From: Rhizobium mayense
Lineage (GTDB): Bacteria; Pseudomonadota; Alphaproteobacteria; Rhizobiales; Rhizobiaceae
DNA: 64,000 nucleotides
Assembly (NCBI RefSeq): GCF_030272705.1
Contig: NZ_JARFYM010000011.1
Location: 99,796-163,795, forward strand
Direction: 5' to 3'
The stretch's first letter is position 1. Every line of letters starts with the position of its first letter. Positions 16,640-25,707 of the stretch are shown here, in pieces. A program made the translations under genes and the position numbers. The notes under the pieces were generated by a model, which saw only the letters and a program-made list of their open reading frames with translations, had not been told where the DNA came from and did no database searches.

Positions 16640-17584
16640 TTACTCATAGAACCTGTAACCGTCGGAGATTTCCGCGCCGAGCTTGTTGTTGCGCGACACA
16701 AAATCCTCCAGGAATTCGTGCAGCCCCTGATCCATGATGCTCTTGATCGTGAGCGTCTGCAGCATCTTGCGGATGGAGTCGGCAGTGTCGTGCGCCGGGA
16801 GCCGCTTGTCGTATTCCGCCCCGAGATAGTTGATATTGCTGACGATCTTTTCGTAGCAATAGGCAAGCGAACGCGGCATCTGGCCGTTGAGGATCAGAAA
16901 GTCGGCAATATTGGCCGGCTTGTATTCCGGATCGTAGGCCCATTTATAGGCCCGATGGGCGGAGACCGAACGCAGGATCGATTCCCATTGGGCATTGTCG
17001 AGCGAAGAGCCGACATGCGAGATCGACGGCAGCAGGACGTAGTATTTCACGTCGAGTATGCGTGCCGTATTGTCGGCGCGTTCGATGAAGGTGCCGATGC
17101 GGGCGAAGTTGTAAAGCTCGTTGCGCAGCATCGAACCGTGAAATGCGCCGCGGATCAATCCGGCACGGCGCTTGATGACCTCGATCATCTCCGGCACCTC
17201 GGCGGTCTTGAGGCGCTTGCCCAGCAACGTCTTCAGCTCGATCCAGCATTCATTGGTCGCTTCCCAGGTGTCGCGGGTGAGCGCCGTGCGCACCATGCGC
17301 GCATTGTTGCGGCCGTAGTCGATGCAGGACATGACGCTCGACGGATTGGAGCGGTCGCGCATCAGATAATCGATCGCGTCGGCGCCGGTCAGCTTGCCAT
17401 GCACCTCGTCATAGGCCTCGCGCACGCCGGCGCTTTGCAGCACGCCGTCCCAGTCGTCGTCCTCGTTTGCACCGCTGCGGGTCAGCGACATGCGCTGGCC
17501 GGCATCGACCAGGCGGGCTATATTTTCGGCACGCTCGATGTAACGGAACATCCAGTAGAGGCCATTCGCGGTTCTTCCAAGCAT
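16640..17584 (-). CDS. Alpha-E domain protein (DUF403)
   Basis: A 314-aa, largely alpha-helical protein beginning MLGRTANGLYWMFRYIERAE, the signature start of the alpha-E (formerly DUF403) family. It has no known catalytic activity. It always travels with the circularly permuted ATP-grasp protein and often with a transglutaminase, as here. It starts 7 bp after the ATP-grasp stop. It may be a scaffold or acceptor partner in the predicted peptide-ligase system. Confidence 0.9.
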   Translation of the reverse strand: MLGRTANGLYWMFRYIERAENIARLVDAGQRMSLTRSGANEDDDWDGVLQSAGVREAYDEVHGKLTGADAIDYLMRDRSNPSSVMSCIDYGRNNARMVRTALTRDTWEATNECWIELKTLLGKRLKTAEVPEMIEVIKRRAGLIRGAFHGSMLRNELYNFARIGTFIERADNTARILDVKYYVLLPSISHVGSSLDNAQWESILRSVSAHRAYKWAYDPEYKPANIADFLILNGQMPRSLAYCYEKIVSNINYLGAEYDKRLPAHDTADSIRKMLQTLTIKSIMDQGLHEFLEDFVSRNNKLGAEISDGYRFYE

Positions 17585-17591
17585 GTCCGTC

Positions 17592-19016
17592 TCAGTCCTC
17601 CAGAACCCAGGTATCTTTCGTGCCGCCGCCCTGGCTGGAATTGACCACCAGCGAGCCTTCCTTCAGCGCGACGCGGGTGAGGCCACCGGGGATGATCCGC
17701 ACCTTGTCGGAAACGAGGACGTAGGGGCGCAGGTCGACGTGGCGAGGTGCTATGCCCTTGTTTACCAGTATCGGCACGGTCGACAGAGACAGGGTTGGTT
17801 GAGCGATATAATTGTTCGGTTTGGTCCTCAGCTTCTCGGCAAACTCGTTCCGCTCCTTCTTCGAGGCGGTCGGTCCGACAAGCATGCCGTAGCCGCCGGA
17901 GCCGTGCACTTCCTTGACGACCAGATCGGCGAGGTTTTCCAGCACATATTTCAGGCTGTCCGGCTCGGAGCAGCGCCAGGTCGGCACGTTCTCGAGGATC
18001 GGCTTGCGGCCGGTGTAAAACTCGACGATCTCCGGCATGTAGGAATAGATCGCCTTATCGTCGGAAATGCCGGTGCCGGGCGCATTGGCGATGGTGATGT
18101 GGCCGGCTCGATACACGTCCATGATGCCGGGGATGCCGAGTGCGGTATCCGGGCGAAAGGTGAGGGGATCGAGGAAGTCGTCGTCCACCCGGCGGTAGAG
18201 TACGTCGATCGCCTCATAGCCACGTGTGGTGCGCATCTTCACCTTGCCGTCGATGACGCGCAGGTCCGACCCTTCGACCAGCTCCACGCCCATCATGTCG
18301 GCAAGGAAGGAATGTTCGTAATAGGCGGAATTGTAGATACCGGGGGTCAGAACGGCGACGCGCGGCTTGCCGTTGCAGCCGGGAGGAGCGAGCGAGGCAA
18401 GGCTTTGGCGGAGCAGCAGCGGATAGTCCTCGACGCGCTGCACCTTGTTCTGATGAAACAGCTCCGGGAACATCTGCATCATGGTTTCCCGGTTTTCCAG
18501 CATGTAGCTGACGCCGGACGGCGTGCGGGCGTTGTCCTCCAGCACGTAGAACTGATCCTCGCCAGTGCGCACGATATCGGTCCCGACGATGTGTGTATAA
18601 ACGCCGCCCGGGGGACGGAAGCCGATCATCTCCGGCAGGAAAGCGTCGTTTTTCTCGATCAGCTCGGGCGGGATGCGGCCGGCGCGGATGATTTCCTGCT
18701 TGTGATAGATGTCGTCGAGGAAGGCGTTGAGGGCGATGACCCGCTGCTCGATGCCCTGGGCGAGCTTGCGCCATTCACGGCCGGAAATGATGCGCGGGAT
18801 AATATCGAAGGGGATGAGCTTTTCGGCTGAGTCTGCGTGTCCGTAGACCGCGAAGGTAATGCCCGTCTTTCGGAAGATGTTTTCCGCATCGCGGGATTTG
18901 GCAATTAGATGGCCTCTGTCCTGGCCGGAGTACCACTCGAAATATTTCTCGTAAGGCGCGCGCGGACATTCATCCGCAGTTATCATTTCATCAAATGCCA
19001 AAGGTGCGGTCCCCAT
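17592..19016 (-). CDS. Circularly permuted type 2 ATP-grasp protein
   Basis: A 474-aa protein of the permuted ATP-grasp family (DUF404/DUF407 type). Characteristic segments are GITFAVYGHADSAEKLIPFD, GVYTHIVGTDIVRTGEDQFYVLEDNARTPSG, RPYVLVSDKVRIIPGGLTRVALKEGS and the ending NSSQGGGTKDTWVLED. ATP-grasp enzymes form amide bonds via acyl phosphates; this family is predicted to be an ATP-dependent peptide or amino-acid ligase, with unknown substrate. It is first of the three-gene operon; the promoter must lie in the 385-bp spacer upstream. Confidence 0.9.
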   Translation of the reverse strand: MGTAPLAFDEMITADECPRAPYEKYFEWYSGQDRGHLIAKSRDAENIFRKTGITFAVYGHADSAEKLIPFDIIPRIISGREWRKLAQGIEQRVIALNAFLDDIYHKQEIIRAGRIPPELIEKNDAFLPEMIGFRPPGGVYTHIVGTDIVRTGEDQFYVLEDNARTPSGVSYMLENRETMMQMFPELFHQNKVQRVEDYPLLLRQSLASLAPPGCNGKPRVAVLTPGIYNSAYYEHSFLADMMGVELVEGSDLRVIDGKVKMRTTRGYEAIDVLYRRVDDDFLDPLTFRPDTALGIPGIMDVYRAGHITIANAPGTGISDDKAIYSYMPEIVEFYTGRKPILENVPTWRCSEPDSLKYVLENLADLVVKEVHGSGGYGMLVGPTASKKERNEFAEKLRTKPNNYIAQPTLSLSTVPILVNKGIAPRHVDLRPYVLVSDKVRIIPGGLTRVALKEGSLVVNSSQGGGTKDTWVLED

Positions 19017-19401
19017 TTTTTCTCATTTGAATACAACCGTTTTGACAATGCAAGAATTATGCGCGTTTCAGGTCATGAATCTCGAAGCTGCCAAAAATGC
19101 CGGATTTCCAGGCATTTTGGGCGGTCAGACTGGTAAATGAAAGATTGCCGCCGCCGGGTTGCGATCAAAATCTAAGCATTTGCTTATTTTTGTAGTCGCC
19201 GCGCCCGACGACATACTGAATTTCCTCGAACCTGGGTGTTCAGGGACCAACATGAAGAAAAATTGATGGTTGTTTTCAGCGGTTCGATTTTGACGCTTCG
19301 ACCGTCTTCGGTTATCAGCGGGTGCCCTTTGCGCAGGCGACGTTCCGGTTTCAATTCGGGCCCGATTCGAGCCTGCAAAATCAATTTCAGTCTGAGCCCC
19401 C
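19017..19401. other. 385-bp intergenic region between divergent genes
   Basis: This region contains no convincing gene. It is more AT-rich than its surroundings next to the ATP-grasp start. It holds an imperfect hairpin CCAAAAATGCC (19091-19101) / GGCATTTTGG (19111-19120). It must carry promoters for the ATP-grasp operon (minus) and the DMT transporter (plus). Short reading frames present here lack coding character. Confidence 0.5.
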
Positions 19402-20295
19402 ATGTCCCTCGACACATTCGCGCCGGCGATCTTCGTTTTTCTTTGGTCTACAGGCTGGATCGTTGCGAAATATGCAGCGATGCATTCGGGTCCGTTCACC
19501 TTTCTCATGATCCGCTACAGCTTGTCCGCGCTTGCCTTCGTCCTGCTCTGCGCCTTTACCGGTGCAAGATGGCCGCGCGATTGGTCCAGCGTCTTCCGCG
19601 CCGTTTATTCCGGCATTTTTCTGCACGGATTTTATCTCGGCGGTCTCTGGTGGGCGATTGCGAGCGGCGTGCCTGCGGGGATTTCGGGCATTATCGCCGC
19701 CCTGCAGCCGCTGATGACGGCAATGGCTGCGCCTTACCTGATCGGGGAGCGCCTGCAGCCGGCGCAGCGCCTCGGCCTGCTGCTCGGCTTCGTCGGCATC
19801 GCGATTGCCATCTCGCCGAAGCTTTTGACCCCGGATAGCGCCAATCTCTGGCAATCGGCGATCCCGCTCGGCGTCAATCTGCTGGCGATGGTCTCGGTGA
19901 CCTATGGCACGCTTTATCAAAAGCGCCATTTGCAGACCGGAGACCTGCGAACCATCGCGACACTGCAATATGTCGGCGCGCTTGTTGTCACCGTGCCTCT
20001 GGCGCTAACGTTTGAGAACCTGCATTTCGACGGCACGCATGAGGCGATCCTTGCTCTCCTCTGGTCGGTCTTCGGCCTGTCGATGGGTGCGGTCGGCCTG
20101 CTGCTCTACCTTATCCGCCGAGGGCAGGTATCGCGCGCCGCTTCGCTGATCTATCTGATGCCACCCGCTGTCGCCATCGAGGCGGCAATTGTCTTCGGTG
20201 AGCCGTTGACCCTGCCGATTATTGTCGGGACCCTGATCGTGGTGATCGGTGTCTATTTGACCAATCGGCGCACGGCGAACGTGGTGCCGGAATAG
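19402..20295 (+). CDS. DMT-superfamily (EamA) transporter
   Basis: A 297-aa inner-membrane protein with about ten hydrophobic helices and two EamA repeats. The N-terminal repeat begins APAIFVFLWSTGWIVAKYA and the second contains GLSMGAVGLLLYLIRRG and the MPPAVAIEAAIVFGEPLT motif. It is a probable drug/metabolite or amino-acid exporter of the RhaT/EamA type; the substrate cannot be predicted. It stands alone. Confidence 0.88.
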   Translation: MSLDTFAPAIFVFLWSTGWIVAKYAAMHSGPFTFLMIRYSLSALAFVLLCAFTGARWPRDWSSVFRAVYSGIFLHGFYLGGLWWAIASGVPAGISGIIAALQPLMTAMAAPYLIGERLQPAQRLGLLLGFVGIAIAISPKLLTPDSANLWQSAIPLGVNLLAMVSVTYGTLYQKRHLQTGDLRTIATLQYVGALVVTVPLALTFENLHFDGTHEAILALLWSVFGLSMGAVGLLLYLIRRGQVSRAASLIYLMPPAVAIEAAIVFGEPLTLPIIVGTLIVVIGVYLTNRRTANVVPE

Positions 20296-20371
20296 GGGTC
20301 GGCCGGCCGTAGGGGTGGGCCGGCGGGTCGCTCAGAGGCCGCCTCGTCCATGACATGATCTCGCGAGACGC

Positions 20372-20749
20372 CTACGGGGTGTCCTTAATGTCAAAGCGAA
20401 CGATCTTGCTGTTCCCCAAGCGGAAGATGTGCATCACCGTCTTGTCTTTCAGCCCATGGGTTTGCCCCGTCAGCGGCCGGCCTTCGAGATCGAACACGGA
20501 CTGGATCACTTCGACAGCGATGACACCATCCTCTGGTGTCTGAATAGCCACCGGCTCGACGTGTGGTCTAACAGCCGCCCATTGCCGTGTCCAATAATCG
20601 CGCAGACCGTCATGGCCATGAACGTAGCCTCCGTCCATACCGTTCGCCCATACAACATCGTTGGCGAGCTCGACGAGGACACCGTCGATGTCTCTGGCGT
20701 TGAAGCGGTCGTAGATGCGCTTGATCAATTGCGTATGCGTCTCCGACAT
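20372..20749 (-). CDS. SnoaL-like / NTF2-fold protein
   Basis: A 125-aa cystatin-like alpha+beta barrel protein. MSETHTQLIKRIYDRFNARDIDG is the standard opening helix region of SnoaL-like proteins (split here by its helices), followed by VHGHDGLRDYWTRQWAAVRP. Members are small isomerases, cyclases or ligand-binding proteins; function unknown. Start ATG at 20749 has GAGGAAACG upstream; an open frame continues further but through non-coding-like sequence. It is divergent from the MarR regulator, so it is the probable regulatory target. Confidence 0.75.
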   Translation of the reverse strand: MSETHTQLIKRIYDRFNARDIDGVLVELANDVVWANGMDGGYVHGHDGLRDYWTRQWAAVRPHVEPVAIQTPEDGVIAVEVIQSVFDLEGRPLTGQTHGLKDKTVMHIFRLGNSKIVRFDIKDTP

Positions 20750-20832
20750 ATCGTTTCCTCGAGGTTGTTTAAAAGGAACATTGAGCGGCATGGAGCCGAA
20801 CTTGCCAGCTCGCCCACCGATATATATATACG

Positions 20833-20842
20833 TACATATGTA
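20833..20842. promoter_or_regulatory. AT-rich palindromes between SnoaL-like gene and marR
   Basis: TACATATGTA is a perfect palindrome directly after a (TA)n tract and TACGTA, all within the 129-bp divergent spacer. Positions suit a MarR-type operator and promoter. Candidate only. Confidence 0.35.
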
Positions 20843-20878
20843 GTTTGCAGTCAACCAGAGACAGAGGATAGGCGGAAG

Positions 20879-21340
20879 ATGGAAAACGACGTGCTTTTGA
20901 CGCCGGGGCATCTCATCAGTCTTGCTGCGCGCGGATTCGCCCGCCTAAGCGAGGCACGCCTGAAGCCGCTTGGGTTTGGCGTCGGCCACTTGCCAGTGCT
21001 GGTCGCGCTGCAGAATGGGAAAGCAAGCACGCAACGCGACCTGGCCCGCTTCGCCAAGGTCGAACAGCCGCCGATGGCTCAGATGCTCGCTCGCATGGAG
21101 CGGGACGGTTTGATCGAGCGAACACCCCACCCGAAAGACGGGCGAAGCAGCCGTATCGTTCTCACGAAGACCGCGCAGGCCCGGATGCCTGAGGCGATTG
21201 AAACGCTGTTCAAAGGAAATCGTGACGCAATGGATGGGTTTACAGAAGAAGAGGCGGCACAATTCGTCGCTTTGCTCACTCGGCTGATTGCAAATCTGGA
21301 TCAAATCGCCAGCGCGGAGCCGTCATCGCACGCTTCCTAA
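20879..21340 (+). CDS. MarR-family regulator
   Basis: A 153-aa winged-helix regulator. The DNA-binding core reads KASTQRDLARFAKVEQPPMA, then MLARMERDGLIERTPHPKDGRSSRIVLT with the DGRSS wing typical of MarR. Dimerisation helices lie at both ends. The ATG is preceded by AGGCGGAAG. The open frame extends ~450 bp upstream, but that part is antisense to the SnoaL-like gene. It probably represses itself and the divergent SnoaL-like gene; the inducer is unknown. Confidence 0.9.
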   Translation: MENDVLLTPGHLISLAARGFARLSEARLKPLGFGVGHLPVLVALQNGKASTQRDLARFAKVEQPPMAQMLARMERDGLIERTPHPKDGRSSRIVLTKTAQARMPEAIETLFKGNRDAMDGFTEEEAAQFVALLTRLIANLDQIASAEPSSHAS

Positions 21341-21498
21341 GCACTCCGCGACAACTGAGCGCGCAGGATGCTTGACGAAGATATCGAGCAAGAAAAACCG
21401 CCTGCAGTGTCTGTGCTGCAAGCGGTTCGAAATCAATATCTATTTCAGTTCGGCATTTCGATCAGGGGCCGGGCTATTCGGCCCCTATCTCCGTTCCA

Positions 21499-23160
21499 TC
21501 AAGCGCGTTCGCGGCGCTGGCCGTTGCCGTTGCGCGGTCCGCGGCGCTTCATGCCGCCGTTGCCGCCTTCACGGTGTTCGCCGTGAGCGTGGCCCTGGCC
21601 GCGCTCCTCGTTATGCCGGCCCGAGGGGCGGCCGTGAGCGTGCCGCTGGCCGCGATGCGCTCCGGCATCGTGAGCTGCACCATTGGCATTTGCCTGGCCG
21701 TTATGATGCGGCTTCTTGGCCGGACGGAAATCGGACGTCGAAGCGAGATCGTTGTCGACTTCCGGGCGCGGCGTGCGCTCGTTGCGGCGCTGGCCACGGA
21801 AGTCTGCATTGCGATTGTTCTCGCGCTGCGGACGATCGTGGCGAGTGCGGGGCTCCTGGCGCTCGCCAGCCTCGCCTCGAGCTTCGCCGGTTTCTTTGTC
21901 GAAGAAGGGGCGACGGGCCGGGCGGGCCGGACGACCTTCGGAGCGACCCTGACCTGCGCCACGGCCTTGGCCCTGGCTGCCGCGACCGCCGCCGCGGTTG
22001 TTGCCGCGAGCGGGGCGGCCACGGTCGGCCGGAGCTTCGCCGCTGGCAACGGCAATTTCGATACCCATCAGGCGCTCGATATCGCGCAGCAGGCGGATTT
22101 CGTCCGGCGCGCAGAAAGCGATAGCGATGCCGTCTCGGCCGGCGCGCGCGGTGCGGCCAATGCGGTGAACATAGGCGTCGGGGACTTCCGGCAGGTCATA
22201 GTTGTAGACATGCGAAACGCCGGGGATATCGATGCCGCGAGCGGCGACGTCGGTGGCGACGAGAACGCGGACCTCACCGTCACGGAAACCCTTGAGCGCC
22301 CGCTCGCGCTGGCCTTGGCTCTTGTTGCCGTGGATGGAGGCGGCGGCAAAGCCGACGTGGTCGAGATGTTTCATCAGCTTCTCGGCACCGTGCTTGGTGC
22401 GCAGGAAGACGATGGCGCGGCCATCCGGATTGGCGGAAATCGTTTCCTTCAGGATCTCGGTCTTGTGGTTCTGGCCGGCGACGAAGTGGACATATTGCTC
22501 GACCTTGTCGGCCGCCTTGCCGGGTGGGGTCACTTCCACCTTGACCGGATCGGTCAGGTAGTCGGAAGCGAGGTCGGCGATCGTCTTCGGCATAGTGGCC
22601 GAGAACAGCAGGGTCTGGCGCTTGGCCGGCACGAGCTTGGCGATCTTGCGCAGGTCGTGAATGAAGCCGAGGTCGAGCATCTGGTCGGCCTCGTCGAGGA
22701 CGAGATAGCTGACCTGGCCGAGCGACAGGGCGCGACGGTTGATGAGGTCGAGCAGACGGCCGGGGGTGGCGACGAGGATGTCGGTGCCGCGTTCGAGCTG
22801 AAGCTGCTGCTTGTTGATCGAGGCGCCGCCGACCACGACGTTGATCCTCAACGGTGTTTTGCGGACAAAGAGCTTAAGGTTATCGGCGATCTGGTTCACC
22901 AGTTCGCGGGTGGGGGCGAGAATCAGCGTACGCACGGTGCGGTTGTCGGGGCGCTTCGCGTCCTTCAGCAGCATCTCGATGATCGGCAGGCCGAAAGCGG
23001 CGGTCTTGCCGGTGCCGGTCTGGGCGAGGCCGATGAGATCGCGGCCCTGGAGAACAAGCGGGATGGCCTGTGCCTGGATCGGCGTCGGCGTCGCGAAGTT
23101 GTTCTGCGACAGCGTATCGACGATCTGCTTGGAGAGACCAAGCGAGTGAAAATTGGTCAA
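21499..23160 (-). CDS. DEAD-box ATP-dependent RNA helicase
   Basis: About 553 aa starting at a TTG codon (LTNFHSLGLSKQIV), with GAAAGG 7 nt upstream; the next in-frame start upstream has no SD and adds a non-family N-terminus. Helicase motifs in order: Q motif PTPIQAQAIP, I AQTGTGKT, Ia APTRELV, Ib TPGRL, II VLDEADQML, III SAT, IV IVFLRTKHGAEKL, V VATDVAARGID, VI HRIGRTARAG. It has the RhlE-like layout. After residue ~390 comes a ~165-residue low-complexity tail rich in RG/RGG, then His/Gly/Asn, likely RNA binding. Probable role: ribosome assembly or cold-stress RNA remodelling. Confidence 0.92.
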   Translation of the reverse strand: MTNFHSLGLSKQIVDTLSQNNFATPTPIQAQAIPLVLQGRDLIGLAQTGTGKTAAFGLPIIEMLLKDAKRPDNRTVRTLILAPTRELVNQIADNLKLFVRKTPLRINVVVGGASINKQQLQLERGTDILVATPGRLLDLINRRALSLGQVSYLVLDEADQMLDLGFIHDLRKIAKLVPAKRQTLLFSATMPKTIADLASDYLTDPVKVEVTPPGKAADKVEQYVHFVAGQNHKTEILKETISANPDGRAIVFLRTKHGAEKLMKHLDHVGFAAASIHGNKSQGQRERALKGFRDGEVRVLVATDVAARGIDIPGVSHVYNYDLPEVPDAYVHRIGRTARAGRDGIAIAFCAPDEIRLLRDIERLMGIEIAVASGEAPADRGRPARGNNRGGGRGSQGQGRGAGQGRSEGRPARPARRPFFDKETGEARGEAGERQEPRTRHDRPQRENNRNADFRGQRRNERTPRPEVDNDLASTSDFRPAKKPHHNGQANANGAAHDAGAHRGQRHAHGRPSGRHNEERGQGHAHGEHREGGNGGMKRRGPRNGNGQRRERA

Positions 23161-23516
23161 TTCAATACCTTTCGGGGGCGCCAAAGCAAATAGGCCGGGT
23201 CGCACCATGCGGTCCAGTCTGTCTCTGGCGTCAAGAACCCCGCGTGAAGTGGGAACTTGTTTGTTGGAAAATGCTTTCCAGCGCATCCGACCGCCTTGGT
23301 TGCGGTCTCATTTCAAAGCGCTTTTGTCCTTCTCTTGCGTATGTCAAGTCCCGCAGGGCACGCTCACGCGGCGGCCGGAAGGCGAAAGCTGAGGCGCATT
23401 TGGTCTTATTCCGCGCCAAAGTCAAGGGGTGTGGGCGAAAGCTTGTTCGCAGTTGCAACAAAAACGCCGCCGGAAAGCCGGCGGCATTCGCGAACTATCG
23501 GCATCCCGCTGTGCCA

Positions 23517-23846
23517 TCAGGCTTCAGCGGTAGACCTCGACACGGTAGGGCCGGCCCAACCGTGATGGCGCCATGTCCAAAAGCAGCTGGGGTAGGCGCG
23601 TATATAGGCCGGAGCGTAATAGGTTCGGTAGGCTGGGTAATAAGCCGGATAGACCGGGTAGGCCGGTCGTACCGCCTCAACCGCCAAAGCGCCGCCGACG
23701 ACACCGGCGGCAAGGCCGCCGAAGGAGGCGCCGCGCTCGGAGGCGCCGGCAGTGGTGGTGGTTACGGCGGCGGCGCCGCCAAGCGTCAGCGCGATCAAAC
23801 CGGCCGTCGTTAAAGTGCGAAGCAGAGACATTGACATCCCTGACAT
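23517..23846 (-). CDS. Small exported Gly/Tyr-rich protein, hypothetical
   Basis: About 109 aa. It has an N-terminal signal-like segment (RTLTTAGLIALTLGGAAAV), a glycine/alanine hydrophobic stretch GLAAGVVGGALAVEA, then a Tyr/Pro/Ala-rich region (YPVYPAYYPAYRTYYAPAY) ending in WTWRHHGWAG. This layout is common among small rhizobial envelope proteins of unknown role. The exact start is uncertain among three close ATG codons (23846, 23837 and 23831 region); GGGAAAGGG precedes them. It is transcribed towards the DEAD-box gene. Confidence 0.65.
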   Translation of the reverse strand: MSGMSMSLLRTLTTAGLIALTLGGAAAVTTTTAGASERGASFGGLAAGVVGGALAVEAVRPAYPVYPAYYPAYRTYYAPAYIRAYPSCFWTWRHHGWAGPTVSRSTAEA

Positions 23847-23987
23847 CCCTTTCCCAAAAACACAGAGGCCTCCGAGCCGAAGCCGGGTTTGAAGCTGTTT
23901 GGAAAAGCGGGCGAAGTCGCGGCTAAAAAGAGGGTCGCGACATTAAATTTTGTTCATAATAAACAGCAAAAACTGGTTGATTTTACA

Positions 23988-25574
23988 CTAGAAATCAGTC
24001 GGAACGCCGCCTTCCTTCTTGCGTCTGGCCACAAAGGCGTCAAGCTCCTCCTCGGTCGCCGGATCAAGCGGAGGACGTTCGTAATGGGCGAGCGTTTCCT
24101 TGAAGATGCGGTTGGCGTGATCATAGGTAGTCGGCCGGCCGGCTTCGGTCCAGGTCTCGTAATTGCGCCAGTCGGAGACGATGGGCGAATAGAAAGCGGT
24201 TTCGTAGCGGGCGAGCGTGTGCGCCGTGCCGAAATAGTGGCCGCCGGGGCCAACATCGCGCACGGCGTCGAGCGCCAGCGCGTCCTGGCTGACATCCAAT
24301 GGCGTCAGGAACTCGGCGACCATTTGCAGCATGTCGACATCGAGGATGAATTTTTCAAAGGAGGCAGTCAGCCCGCCCTCGCTCCAGCCGGCGGAATGCA
24401 GCACGAAATTGCCGCCGCCCTGGGTCAGCGCCCAGAGCGATAGCGCCGATTCATAGGCTGCCTGGGCGTCCAGCGTATTGGAGGCATTGGTGTTGGAGGT
24501 GCGATAGGGGATGCCGTAGCGGCGGGCGAGCTGGCCGCCGGCAATCACGGCCTTCATATATTCCGGCGTGCCGAAAGCCGGCGCTCCCGTCTTCATGTCG
24601 ACATTCGAAGTGAAGCCGCCATACATGACCGGCGCGCCCTTGCGCACCATCTGCGTAAAGGCAATGCCGCACAGCGCCTCGGCATTCTGCTGTACCAGCG
24701 CGCCGGCGATGGTCACCGGCGCCATGGCGCCCGCCAGCGTGAACGGCGTGAGGATCACGACCTGGCCCCGTGACGACATCTCGATGATGCCCTGCAGCAT
24801 CGGCCCGTCGAGGCGCAGCGGGGAGGAGGAATTGATGACGGTGAAGAGCGACGGCTCGCGCTCCATCTGTTCCATGCTGATGCCGCGGCCGATGCGGGCG
24901 ATCTCGATAGCGTCGAGATTGCGCTGCTTGCCGAGCGAGTAGCAATGAAACGCCTTGTCGGTGAGCTTGACGATATCGGAGAGGCAATCGAGATGCCGCA
25001 CCGAGGCGTGGATATCTACGGGTTCGACCGGGTAGCCGCCGGTCATATGAATGATGTCGTAGGATTGGGCAAGCTTGATCAGCTTGCGGAAGTCCTCCTG
25101 ATTGCCGGCCCGCCTACCACCTTCACGATCCGCGACGAACGGCGCGGAGGCGACCTGGGCAAAGACGAGGTTCCTGCCGCCGATCTGAACGTTTCTGAGC
25201 TGATTGCGGGCATGCAGTGTGAAGGTCGAAGGGACCGAGGCGATCAGCTCCGTGATCATGCCCCTGTCAAAGCGAACGCGCTCCGTACCAGGCGTGACGA
25301 CGGCGCCGGCGGCTTTCATACGTTCGCGCGCTTCCGGCAGGATGATATCCATGCCGATCTCTTCGAGAATGGTCAGCGACGCTTCGTGAATGTCGTCGAG
25401 CGCCTCGGGCGACAGAAGCTCGGTGCGGGCGAGGTTGTTGACGAGATTGAGATATTTCGCGCCGCTCGGCTTGCGGCTGCGCTCGGCTCCGCGACCTCCG
25501 GCCCGGCGGCGGCGCTCTACCGGGATGGTAGCAGTGTCGGTCTCGTGCAAGGCCGTGTTTCTATCGTCGCTCAT
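23988..25574 (-). CDS. Trimethylamine methyltransferase (MttB) family protein, non-pyrrolysine
   Basis: A 528-aa TIM-barrel methyltransferase of the MttB superfamily (motifs NLARTELLSPEALDDIHEAS, TGGYPVEP, GAPVMYGGFTSNVDMKTGA, DVSQDALALD). The frame runs without an in-frame amber codon, so it belongs to the large non-pyrrolysine branch, whose characterised members demethylate quaternary amines such as glycine betaine or carnitine using a corrinoid partner. No corrinoid protein or reactivase is adjacent, so the methyl acceptor is unknown. The N-terminal ~35 residues are Arg/Gly rich. It is divergent from the histidine kinase gene. Confidence 0.85.
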   Translation of the reverse strand: MSDDRNTALHETDTATIPVERRRRAGGRGAERSRKPSGAKYLNLVNNLARTELLSPEALDDIHEASLTILEEIGMDIILPEARERMKAAGAVVTPGTERVRFDRGMITELIASVPSTFTLHARNQLRNVQIGGRNLVFAQVASAPFVADREGGRRAGNQEDFRKLIKLAQSYDIIHMTGGYPVEPVDIHASVRHLDCLSDIVKLTDKAFHCYSLGKQRNLDAIEIARIGRGISMEQMEREPSLFTVINSSSPLRLDGPMLQGIIEMSSRGQVVILTPFTLAGAMAPVTIAGALVQQNAEALCGIAFTQMVRKGAPVMYGGFTSNVDMKTGAPAFGTPEYMKAVIAGGQLARRYGIPYRTSNTNASNTLDAQAAYESALSLWALTQGGGNFVLHSAGWSEGGLTASFEKFILDVDMLQMVAEFLTPLDVSQDALALDAVRDVGPGGHYFGTAHTLARYETAFYSPIVSDWRNYETWTEAGRPTTYDHANRIFKETLAHYERPPLDPATEEELDAFVARRKKEGGVPTDF

Positions 25575-25707
25575 ACTCTCGCTCCACCATTGTTCTGATA
25601 TGATTCTTGGCAGAGTTCGACGTCGGATGCTGCCGTCGTTTGCGACCTAGGGGTGACCGTTCTGGGATAGTCAGTGGTCTGAACGCGACGTTCAACGCGC
25701 TGGCAAT

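Noticed and set aside
21574..23193. A 539-codon plus-strand frame over the DEAD-box helicase
   Set aside because: Antisense of a helicase with all motifs in order; no independent support.
23988..25574. Pyrrolysine-containing MttB
   Set aside because: No in-frame TAG; the gene is open for 528 codons and no pyl genes are in the window.
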